64,000 nt of DNA. Source: Calliopsis andreniformis. Lineage: Eukaryota; Arthropoda; Insecta; Hymenoptera; Andrenidae. This document shows positions 41,262-52,585 of this stretch, one piece after another. A program made the translations under genes and the position numbers. The stretch lies in assembly GCF_051401765.1 (NCBI RefSeq), contig NW_027480492.1:806001-870000 (forward strand), written 5' to 3'. The notes beneath the pieces were generated by a model, which worked only from the letters and a program-made list of their open reading frames with translations, was not told the origin of the DNA and did not search any database. The first letter of the stretch is position 1. Each line of letters opens with the position of its first letter.

Positions 41262-44015
41262 ATGCTCAATACTCAACCATCAATCCTCAATTCTCAATAC
41301 TCAATAGAATATCCTGAATCCTCAGGATTCAATACTCAAACCTCAAACCTCAACCCTCAGCCCTCATACTCCATCTTCAATCCTCTATCCTCAATCCTCA
41401 ATCTTCAATCCTCAATACTCAATCTTCAATTCTCAGTCCTCAATCCTCAATACTCAATCTTCAATCCTCAATCCTCAATCCTCAATCTTCAATTCTCAAT
41501 ACTCAATCTGCAATCCTCAATCCTCAAACCTCAATCCTCAATCATCATTCTTCAATCCACTATACCCAATCTTCAATCTTCAATCCTCAATCCACAATCC
41601 TCAATTCTCAATCTTCAATCCTCTATCCTCGGACCTCAAACATCAATATTCAACCCTCAGTCCTCGTCCTCAATCCACATCCCTCAATCCTCAGTCCTCA
41701 ATATTCAATCATCAATTTTCAATCTTCAATCCTCAATCCTCAATCCTCAATCCTCAGTCCTCAATCCTCAATCTTCAATCCTCAATCCTCAATCCTCAAT
41801 ACTCAATCTTCAATCTTCAATCCACAATACTCAATCTTCAATCCTCGATCCTCAATCCTCAATCCTCAACCCTCAATCTTCAATCCTCAATACTCAATCT
41901 TCAATCATCAATCCTCAATCCTCAATCGTCAATCCTCATTCTTCAATCCTCAATACCCAATCCTCAATCTTCAATCCTCAATCCTCAAGCCTCAATCCTC
42001 AATCCTCAATCCTAATTCTTCAATCGTCAATACCCAATCCCCAATCATCAGTCCTCAATCCTCAATCCTCAATACTCAATCCTCAATCCTCAGTCCTCAG
42101 TCCTCAAACCTCAATACTCAACCCTCAGCCCTCATCCACCATCCTCAATCCTCAATCCTCAATCCTCAATCTTCAATCCTCAATACTCAATCTTCAATCC
42201 TCGATCCTCAATCCTCAATCCTCAATCCTCAATCCTCAGGCATCAATACTCAATCTTCAATACTCAATCCTCAATCCTCAATCCTCAATCCTCAACCCTC
42301 AATCCTCATACCTCAAACCTCAATCCTCAATACTCAATCTTCAATCTTCAATCCTCAATCCTCAATCCTCAATCCTCAATCTTCAATCCTCAATCGTCAA
42401 TCTTCAGTCCTCAATACTCAATCTTCAATTCTCAATCTTCAATCCTCAATCCTCAATCCTCAATCCTCAGTACTCAATCCTCAATCCTCAATCTTCAATC
42501 CTCAATACTCAATCTTCAATCCTCAATCCTCAATCCTCAATCCTCGATCCTCAATCTTCAATCCTCAATCCTCAATCCTCAACCTTAAATCCTCAATACT
42601 CAATCTGCTATCCTCAATCCTCAAACCTCAATCCTCAATCCTCATTCATCAATGCTCAATACCCAATCCTCAATCTTCAATCCTCAATCCTCAATCCTCA
42701 ATTCTCAATCCTCAATCCTTCATCCTCCGACCTCAAACATCAATATTCAACCCTCAGCCCTCGTCCTCAATCCACAACCCTCAATCCTCAATCCTCAATC
42801 CTCAATCCACAACCCTCAATCCTCAGTCCTCAATATTCAATCATCAATAATCAATCTTCAATCCTCAATCCCCAATCCTCAAACCTCAATCCTCAATCCT
42901 CAATCCTCATTCTTCAATCGTCAATACCCAATCCTCAATCTTCAATCCTCAATCCTCAATCCTCAATTCTCAATACTCAATCCTCAATCCTCAATCCTCA
43001 AACTTCAATCCTCAATGGCCAGTCCTCAATCTTCAATCCTCAATGCTCAATCCTCAATCCTCAAGCCTCAGTCCTCAATCCTCAATCCTCAATCCACAAA
43101 CCTCAATCCGCAACCGTCAGTCCTCTTCCTCAATCTTCAACCCTCAATCCTCAATCCTCAATACTCAATCCTCAATCATTAATCCTCAATCTTCAATACT
43201 CAATCCTCAATCCTCAAACCTCAATTCTCAATACTCAACCATCAATCCTCAATTCTCAATCCTCAATCCTCAGTCCTCAGTCCTCAAACCTCAATCCTCA
43301 ACCCTCAGCCCTCATCCTCAAACCTCAATCCTCAATCCTCAACCCTCAGCCCTCAGTCCTCAAACCTCAATGCTCAATCCTCAATCCCCAATCCTCAATG
43401 TTCAACCCTCAGTCCTCAATCATCAATTCTCAATCCTCAATCCTCAATCCTCAGGCCTCAAACATCAATATTCAACCCTCAGTCCTCGTCCTCAAACCAC
43501 AACCCTCAATCGTCAAACCTCAATCCCCAATCCTCAATCTTCAATGCTCAATCCTCAATCCTCAATCCTCAATCCTCAATCCTCAATCATCAGTCCTCAA
43601 TCCTGTACCCTCAACCTTCAATCCTCAATACTCAATCTGCAATCCTCAATCCTCAATCCTCAATCCTCAATCCTCAATCCTCATTCTTCAATCCTCAATT
43701 CCCAATCCTCAATCTTCAATCATCAATCCTCAATCATCAATTCTCAATCCTCAATCCTCAATCCTCAGACCTCAAACGTCAATATTCAACCCTCAGTCCT
43801 CGTCCTCAATCCACAACCCTCAATACTCAATCCTCAATCTTCAATCATCAATATTCAATCTTCAATCCTCAATCCTCAATCCTCAATCCTCAATCCTCAA
43901 TCCTCAAACCTCAATCCTCAATCCTCAAGCGTCAGTCATCAATCCTCAATCCTCAATCCTCAAACCTCAATCCTCAACCCTCAATCCTCAATCCTCAATC
44001 TTCAATCATCAATAA
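41262..44015 (+). other. Longest open stretch (917 codons), a repeat artefact and not called a gene
   Basis: This is the longest ATG-to-stop frame in the window. It encodes only degenerate heptads of SSILNPQ type. Two other frames over the same DNA are also open for hundreds of codons (for example 43,043-44,158) and give the same heptad, because a 7 bp unit without a stop is open in all three + frames. The ATG arises from a TCAATGC unit. The frame ends where a mutated unit supplies a stop. The left copy of the same DNA (from 1,395) is open for only 439 codons, so the frame is not conserved between copies. Other long examples with the same explanation are 28,950-30,605, 48,895-50,550 and 9,313-10,764. 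I saw no signal peptide, domain or codon bias. Confidence 0.9.
41294..41335. repeat. Landmark B, EcoRI site lost
   Basis: GAATCC at 41,316, counterpart of 1,449. Confidence 0.88.
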
Positions 44016-44127
44016 ACAATCTTCAATCCTCAATCATCAATCCTCAATCCTCAAACTTCAATACTCAATATTCAACACTCAACCCTCAACCATCAATCCT
44101 CAATACTCAACCATCAATCCTCAATTC

Positions 44128-44267
44128 TCAATACTCAATAGAACATCCTGAACTCTGATGGTTCAATACTCAATCCAGAATATTCAATAATCAAATTTCA
44201 AACCTCAAGCATAAATTCTCAACACTCAATCCTCAACACTCAGTCCTCTCTCTTCAATCCTACATCC
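44128..44267. repeat. Landmark A, EcoRI site lost
   Basis: GAACTC at 44,150. Counterpart of 4,276 and shares its mutation. Confidence 0.92.
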
Positions 44268-44951
44268 TCAACCCTCAATCCTCAAGCGTCAATCCTCAAT
44301 ACTCAATCCTCAATCCTCAATCCTCAATCATCAATCTTCAATCCTCAATACTCAATCCTCAATCCTCAATCCTCAATCCTCAATCTTCAATCATCAATAC
44401 TCAATCTTCAATCCTCAATCCTCAATGCTCAATCCTCAATCCTCATTCTTCAATCCTCAATACCCAATCCTCAGCCCTCAGTCCTCAAACCTCAATGCTC
44501 AATCCTCAATACCCAATCCTCATTCTTCAATCCTCAATACCCAATCCTCAATCCTCAATCCTCATTCTTCAATCCTCAATCCTCGTTTCTCAAACCTCAA
44601 TCCTCAACCCTCAGTCCTCATCCTCAATTCTCAATTCTCAATCCTCAATCCTCAATCCTCAAACTTCAATCCTCAATGGCCAGTCCTCAATCTTCAATCC
44701 TCAATGCTCAATCCTCAATCCTCAAGCCTCAGTCCTCAATCCTCAATCCTCAATCCACAAACATCAACCCTCAACCGTCAGTCCTCTTCCTCAATCCTCA
44801 ACCCTCAATCCTCAATCCTCAACCTTTAATTATCAATAATCAATCTTCAATCCTCAATCATCAATCCTCAATCCTCAATCCACAATCCTCAGTATTCAAC
44901 ACTCAACCCTCAACCATCAATCCTCAATACTCAACCATCAATCCTCAATTC

Positions 44952-45091
44952 TCAATACTCAATAGAACATCCTGAATTCTCATGGTTCAATACGCTATTC
45001 ACAATATTCAATAATCAAATCTCAAACCTCAAGCATCAATTCTCAACACTCAATCCTCAACACTCAGTCCTCTCTCTTCAATCCTACATCC
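44952..45091. repeat. Landmark A
   Basis: GAATTC at 44,974 followed by TCATGG. Has TACGCTATTCAC where its counterpart at 5,149 has TACGCAATTCAC. Confidence 0.93.
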
Positions 45092-46390
45092 TCAACCCTC
45101 AATCCTCAAGCGTCAGTCCTCAATACTCAATCCTCAATCCTCAATCCTCAATCTTCAATCTTCAATCCTCAATCCTCAATCCTCAATCTTCAATCCCCAA
45201 TCCTCAATCCTCAATCCTCAATACTCAATCCTCAATCATTAATCCTCAATCTTCAATAGTCAATCCTCAATCCTCAAACCTCAATTCTCAATACTCAACC
45301 ATCAATCCTCAATTCTCAATCCTCAATCCTCAGTCCTCAGTCCTCAAACCTCAATCCTCAACCCTCAGCCCTCATCCTCAAACCTCAATCCTCAATCCTC
45401 AATCCTCAGCCCTCAGTCCTCAAACCTCAATGCTCAATCCTCAATCCCCAATCCTCAATGTTCAACCCTCAGTCCTCAATCATCAATTCTCAATCCTCAA
45501 TCCTCAATCCTCAGGCCTCAAACATCAATATTCAAACCTCAGTCCTCGTCCTCAAACCACAACCCTCAATCGTCAAACCTCAATCCCCAATCCTCAATCT
45601 TCAATGCTCAATCCTCAATCCTCAATCCTCAATCCTCAATCCTCAATCCTCAATCTTCAATCCTCAATCGTCAATCTTCAGTCCTCAATACTCAATCTTC
45701 AATACTCAATCTTCAATCCTCAATCCCCAATCCTCAATCCTCAGTACTCAATCCTCAATCCTCAATCTTCAATCCTCAATACTCAATCTTCAATCCTCAA
45801 TCCTCAATCCTCAATCCTCGATCCTCAATCCTCAATCCTCAATCCTCAATCCTCAATCCTGAATCCATAACCCTCAATCCTCAGTCCTCAATATTCAATC
45901 ATCAATAATCAATCTTCAATCCTCGATCCCCAATCCTCAAACCTCAATCCTCAATGCTCAATCCTCATTCTGCAATCCTCAATACCCAATCCTCAATCTT
46001 CAATCCTCAATCCTCATTCATCAATGCTCAATACCCAATCCTCAATCTTCAATCCTCAATCCTCAATCCTCAATTCTCAATCCTCAATCCTTAATCCTCA
46101 GACCTCAAACATCAATATTCAACCCTCAGCCCTCGTCCTCAATCCACAACCCTCAATCCTCAGTCCTCAATATTCAATCATCAATATTCAATCTTCAATC
46201 CTCAATACTCAATCCTCAATCCTCAATCCTCAATCATCAATCTTCAATCCTCAATACTCAATCTTCAATCCTCAATGCTCAATCCTCAATCCTCAATCCT
46301 CAATCCTCAATCATCAATCCTCAATCTTCAATACTCGATCCTCAATCCTCAATCCTCAATCCTCAATACTCAACCATCAATCCTAAATTC

Positions 46391-46432
46391 TCAATGCTCA
46401 ATAGAATATCCTGAATTCTCAGGGTTCTATAC
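46391..46432. repeat. Landmark B
   Basis: GAATTC at 46,413 with TCAGGGTTC, counterpart of 6,580. Confidence 0.92.
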
Positions 46433-47535
46433 TCAAACTTCAATCCTCAACCCTCAGACCTCATTCTCAATCCTCAATCCTCAATCCTCGAAATTCAATC
46501 CCCAATACTCAATCTTCAATACTCAATCCTCAATCTTCAATACTCAATACTCAATCTTCAATCCTCAATCCTCTATCCTCAATCCTCAATCCTCAATCTT
46601 CAATCCTCAATACTCAATCTTCAATCCTCAATCCTCAATCCTCAATCGTCAATCCTCATTCTTCAGTCTTCAATACCCAATCCTCAATCTTCAATCCTCA
46701 ATCCTCAATCCTCAATCCTCAATCCTCAATCCTCATTCTTCAATCCTCAACACCCAATCCTCAACCATCAGTCCTCAAACCTCAATCCTCAGTTCTCAAT
46801 CTTCAATTCTGAATCGCCAGTCCTCAATCTTCAATCCTCAATGCTCAATCCTCAATCCTCAATCCTCATTCATCAATGCTCAATACCCAATCCTCAATCT
46901 TCAATCCTCAATCCTCAATCCTCAATTCTCAATCCTCAATTCTTAATCCTCAGACCTCAAACATCAATATTCAACTCTCAGCCCTCGTCCTCAATCCACA
47001 ACCCTCAATCCTCAGTCGTCAATATTCAATCATCAATATTCAATCTTCAATCCTCAATCCTCAATCCTCAATCCTCAATCCTCAATCCTCAATCCTTAAT
47101 CCACAACCCTCAATCCTCAGTCCTCAATATTCAATCATCAATAATCAATCTTCAATCCTCGATACCCAATCCTCAAACCTCAATCCTCAGTCCTCAATCC
47201 TCATTCTTCAATCCTCAATACCCAATCCTCAATCTTCAATCCTCAATCCTCAATCCTCATTTCTCAATCCTCAATCCTCAGTCCTCAGTCCTCAAACCTC
47301 AATCCTCAACCCTCAGCCCTCATCCTCAAACCTCAATCCTCAATCCTCAATCCTCAGCACTCAGTCCTCAAACCTCAATGCTCAATCCTCAATCCCCAAT
47401 CCTCAATCCTCAATCCTCAATCATCAATCCTCAATCTTCAATACTCAATCCACAATCCTCAATCCTCAGTCCTCAATATTCAACACTCAACCCTCAACCA
47501 TCAATCCTCAATGCTCAACCATCAAACCTCAATTC

Positions 47536-47675
47536 TCAATACTCAATAGATCATCCTGAATTCTGATGGTTCAATACTCAATCCAGCATATTCAATAATC
47601 AGATCTCAAACCTCAAGCATCAATTCTCAACACTCAATCCTCAACACTCAGTCCTCTCTCTTCAATCCTACATCC
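47536..47675. repeat. Landmark A
   Basis: GAATTC at 47,558. Has AGATCATCC where other copies have AGAACATCC. B follows after 357 bp, unlike its left counterpart at 7,725. Confidence 0.93.
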
Positions 47676-47892
47676 TCAACCCTAAATCCTCAAGCGTCAA
47701 TCCTCAATACTCAATCCTCAATCCTCAATCCTCAATCTTCAATCTTCAATCCTCAATACTCAATCTTCAATCCTCAATGCTCAATCCTCAATCCTCAATA
47801 CTCAATCCTCAATCATTAATCCTCTATCTTCAATACTCAATCCTCAATCCTCAAACCTCAATTCTCAATACTCAACCATCAATCCTCAATTC

Positions 47893-47934
47893 TCAATGAT
47901 CAATATAGGATCCTGAATTCTCAGGTTGCTATAC
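47893..47934. repeat. Landmark B, odd form with GGATCC
   Basis: Reads ATATAGGATCCTGAATTCTC with BamHI (47,908) and EcoRI (47,915) sites nearly adjacent, then GGTTGCTATAC. It is intermediate between B and C, and lies in the 699 bp absent from the left copy. Confidence 0.88.
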
Positions 47935-50900
47935 TCAAACCTCAATTCTCAACCCTCAGCCCTCATCCTCAATCCTCAATACTCAATCCTCAATCCTCAA
48001 CATTCAGTCCTCTATACTCAATCTTCAATCCTCAATCCTAAATCCTCAATCCTCAATCCTCAGTAATAAATCCTCAATCCTCAATCCCCAGTCCTCAATC
48101 CTCAATCTTCAATCCTCAATCCTCAATCCTCAATACTCAATCTTCAATCTTCAATCCTCAATACTCAATCTTCAATCCTCAATCCTCAATCCTCAATCCT
48201 CAATCCTCAATCTTCAATCCTCAATACTCAATCTTCAATCCTCAATCCTCAATCCTCAATCGTCAAGCCTCATTCTTCAATCCTCAATACCCAATCCTCA
48301 ATCTTCAATCCTCAATCCTCAATCCTCAATCCTCAATCCTCAATCCTCATTCTTCAATCCTCAATACCCAATCCTCAATCATCAGTCCTCAATCTTCAAT
48401 CCTCAATTCTCAATCCTCAATCCTCAGTCCTCAGTCCTCAAACCTCAATCCTCAACCCTCAGCCCTCATCCTCCATCCTCAATCCTCAATCCTCAATCCT
48501 CAATCTTCAATCCTCAATACTCAATCTTCAATCCTCGATCCTCAATCCTCAATCCTCAATCTTCAATCCTCAATACTCAATCTGCAATCCTCAATCCTCA
48601 AACCTCAATACTCAATCTTCAATCTTCAGTCCTCAATACTCAATCCTCAATCTTCAATCCCCAATCCACAATCCTCAATTCTCAACCCTCAATCCTCAAT
48701 CGTCAATCCTCATTCTTCAATCTTCAATACCCAATCCTTAATCTTCTATCCTCAACCCTCAATCCTCAATCCTCAATCCTCAATCTTCATTATTCAATCC
48801 TCAATACCCAATCCTCAACCATCTGTCCTCAATCCTCAATCCTCAATTCTCAATCTTCAATCCTGAATCGCCAGTCCTCAATCTTGAATCCTCAATGCTC
48901 AATCCTCAATCCTCTATCATGAATCCTCAATCCTCAATCCTCAATCCTCAATCCTCAATCCTCAATCCTCAATCCTCAATCCTGAGTCCTCAATCTTCAA
49001 TCCTCAATACTCAATCTGCAATCCTCAATCCTCAATCCTCAATCCTCAATCCTCATTCTTCAATCCTCAATACCCAATCTTCAATTTTCAACCCTCAGTC
49101 CTCAATCATCAATTCTCAATCCTCAATCCTCAATCCTCAGGCCTCAACCATCATTATTCAACCCTCAGTCCTCGTCCTCAAACCACAACCCTCAATCGTC
49201 AAACCTCAATCCCCAATACTCAATCTTCAATGCCCAATCCTCAATTCTCAAACCTCAATCCTCAATCCTCAATCCTCAATCTTCAATCCTCAATCGTCAA
49301 TCTTCAGTCCTCAATACTCAATCTTCAATTCTCAATCTTCAATCCTCAATCCCCAATCCTCAATCCTCAGTACTCAATCCTCAATCCTCAATCTTCAATC
49401 CTCAATACTCAATCTTCAATCCTCAATCCTCAATCCTCAATCCTCAATCCTCGATCCTCAATCTTCAATCCTCAATCCTCAATCCTCAACCTTAAATCCT
49501 CAATACTCAATCTGCTATCCTCAATCCTCAAACCTCAATCCTCAATCCTCATTCATCAATGCTCAATACCCAATCCTCAATCTTCAATCCTCAATCCTCA
49601 ATCCTCAATCCTCAATCCTCAAACTTCAATCCTCAATGGCCAGTCCTCAATCTTCAATCCTCAATGCTCAGTCCTCAATCCTCAAGCCTCAGTCCTCAAT
49701 CCTCAATCCTCACTCCTCAAGCCTCAATCCTCAACCGTCAGTCCTCTTCCTCAATCGTCAACCCTCAATCCACAATCCTCAATCTTCAATCACCAATAAT
49801 CAATCTTCAATCCTCAATCATCAATCCTCAATCCTCAATCCTCAATCCTCAATCCTCAATACTCAATCTTCAATCTTCAATCCTCAATACTCAATCTTCA
49901 ATCCTCAATCCTCAATCCTCAATCCTCAATACTCAATCTTCAATCCTCAATACTCAATCTTCAATCCTCAATCCTCAATCCTCAATCGTCAATCCTCATT
50001 CTTCAACCCTCAATACCCAATCCTCAATTTTCAATCCTCAATCCTCAATCCTCAATCCTCAATACTCAATCCTCATTCTTCAATCCTCAATACCCAATCC
50101 TCAATCATATGTGCTCAATCCTCAATCCTCAATTCTCAATCCTCAATCCTCAGTCCTCAGTCCTCAAACCTCAATCCTCAACCCTCATCCCTCATCCTCC
50201 ATCCTCAATCCTCAATCCTCAATCCTCAATCTTCAATCCCCAATACTCAATCTTCAATCCTCGATCCTCAATCCTCAATCCTCAACCCTCAATCCTCAGG
50301 CATCAATACTCAATCTTCAATACTGAATCCTCAATCCTCAACCCTCAATCCTCAATCTTCAATCCTCAATCCTCAATCCTCAACCTTCAATCCTCAATAC
50401 TCAATCTGGAATCCTCAATCCTCAAACCTCAATCCTCAATCCTCATTCTTCAATCCTCTATACCCAATCCTCAATCTTCAATCCTTAATCCTCAATCCTC
50501 AATTCTCCATCCTCAATACTCAATCTTCAATCCTCAATCCTCACTCCTAAATCCTCAATCCTCAATCTTCAATCATCAATACTCAATCCTCAATCCTCAA
50601 TCCTCAGGCATCAATACTCAATCCTCAACCCTCAATCCTCATTTCTCAAACCTCGATCCTCAACCCTCAGTCCTCATACTCAATTCTCAATTCTCAATCC
50701 TCAATCCTCAATAATCAATCTCCAATCCTAGATACTCAATCCCCAATCTTCGATCCTTAATCCTCAATCTTCAATCCTCAATCCCCAGTACTCAATCTTC
50801 AATCCTCAATGCTCAATCCTCAATCCTCAATCCTCAGTCCTCAATCCTCACTCCTCAATCCTCAAACCTCAATCCTCAACCGTCACTCCTCATTCTCCAT

Positions 50901-51761
50901 TCTCAATTCTCAAGCCTCAATCCTCAATCTTCAATCCCCAATACTCAATGTTCAATCCTCAACCTTCAATCCTCAATACTCAATCTGCAATCCTCAATCC
51001 TCAAACCTCAATCCTCAATCATCATTCTTCAATCCTCAATACCCAATCCTCAATCTTCAATCCTCAATCCACAATCCTCAATTCTCAATCCTCAATCCTC
51101 AATCCTCAGACCTCAAACATCAATATTCAACCCTCAGTCCTCGACCTCAATCCACAACCCTCAATCCTCAGTCCTCAATATTCAATCATCAATATTCAAT
51201 CATCAATCCTCAATCCTCAATCCTCAATCCTCAATCCTCAGTCCTCAATCCTCAATCTTCAATCCTCAATCCTCAATCCTCAATACTCAATCTTCAATCT
51301 TCAATCCTCAATACTCAATCTTCAATCCTCAATCCTCAATCTTCAATCCTCAATACTCAATCTTCAATATTCAATCCTCAATCCCCAATCCTCAATCCAC
51401 AATCCTCAACCTTCAATACTCAATACTCAATCTTCAATCCACAATCCTCAACCCTCAATCCTCAATCCTCAATCGTCAATCCTCAATATTCAATCCTCAA
51501 TACTCAATCTTCAATCATCAATCCTCAATCCTCAATCCTCAGTCGTCAATCCTCAGTCATCAATCCTCAATCTTCAATACACAATCGTCAATCCTTAGTC
51601 CTCAATCCTCAATCCCCAATCCTCGTTCCTCAAACCTCAATCCTCAACCCTCAGCCTTCATCCTCAATTCTCAATTCTCAATCCTCAATCCTCAATCCTC
51701 AATATTCAACACTCAACCCTCAACCATCAATCCTCAATACTCAACCATCAATCCTCAATTC

Positions 51762-51901
51762 TCAATACTCAATAGAACATCCTGAATTCTGATGGTTCAA
51801 TACTCAATCCAGAATATTCAATAATCAAATCTCAAACCTCAAGCATCAATTCTCAACACTCAATCCTCAACACTCAGTCCTCTCTCTTCAATCCTACATC
51901 G
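51762..51901. repeat. Landmark A, TACATCG form
   Basis: GAATTC at 51,784, with B at +322 bp. Third member of the TACATCG group. Confidence 0.93.
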
Positions 51902-52083
51902 TCAACCCTCAACCCTCAAGCGTCAATCCTCAATACTCAATCCTCAATCCTCAATCCTCAACCATCAATCTTCAATCCTCCATACTCAATCTTAAATCCT
52001 CAATACTCAATCCTCAATCCTCTATCCTCAAACCTCAATACTCAATCCTCAATCCTCAATACTCAACCACCAATCCTAAATTC

Positions 52084-52125
52084 TCAATGCTGAATAGAAT
52101 ATCCTGAATTCTCTGGATTCTATAC
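52084..52125. repeat. Landmark B
   Basis: GAATTC at 52,106 with TCTGGATTC, counterpart of 17,753. Confidence 0.92.
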
Positions 52126-52536
52126 TCAAACCTCAATCCTCAACCTTCAGCCCTCATTCTCATTCCTCAATCCTCAATCTTCAATCCTCAATCCTCAATC
52201 CTCAATTCTCAATCCTCATCCTCAATCCTCAATCCTCAATCCTCGATCCTCAGTCATAAATCCTCAATCTTCAATACTCAATCGTCAATCCTCAATCCTC
52301 AATCCTCAATCCTCAATCCTCGATCCTCAAACCTCAAGCGTCAGTCCACAATACTCAATCCTCAATCCTCAATCCTCAATCTTCAATCTTCAATCCTCAA
52401 TACTCAATCTTCAATCCTCAATCCTCAATCCTCAATCCTCAATACTCAATCCTCAATCATTAATCCTCAATCTTCAATAGTCAATCCTCAAACCTCAAAC
52501 CTCAATTCTCAATACTCAACCATCAATCCTCAAATC

Positions 52537-52585
52537 TCAATGCTCAATATAATATCCTGAATTCTCCGGATTCTATACTGGAACC
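52537..52585. repeat. Landmark C
   Basis: GAATTC at 52,559, TGGAACC form. Confidence 0.93.

Larger units (their letters stand above)
40120..48870. repeat. Right A/B zone of the super-repeat
   Basis: Colinear with the left zone. A landmarks lie at 40,959, 44,150, 44,974 and 47,558, and B landmarks at 41,316, 46,413 and 47,915. The stretch from 40,120 to about 40.8 kb matches 4.36-5.1 kb as well as the first bases of the window. About 699 bp near 47.72-48.42 kb, holding B 47,915, are extra relative to the left copy. About 300 bp of the left copy (within 7.9-8.66 kb) are missing. Confidence 0.85.
48871..52536. repeat. Right transition segment
   Basis: Starts with the TGAATCGCCAG and TCTATCATGAATCC words also seen at 8.63 and 11.54 kb. 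Contains N 50,106, D' 50,726 and the A-B pair 51,784/52,106. It corresponds to the left 11.5-14 kb segment at offset 37,334 and then to 17.4-18.2 kb at offset 34,353. The difference of 2,981 bp is sequence the left side has and this side lacks. Confidence 0.85.

Noticed and set aside
41262..44015. Long ORFs as genes for heptad-repeat proteins (for example a CTD-like or structural S/P/N/Q-rich protein)
   Set aside because: All three + frames are open over the same DNA and give the same heptad, open lengths change between near-identical copies (439 against 917 codons), starts and stops are point-mutated heptamers, and no non-repeat domain is attached.
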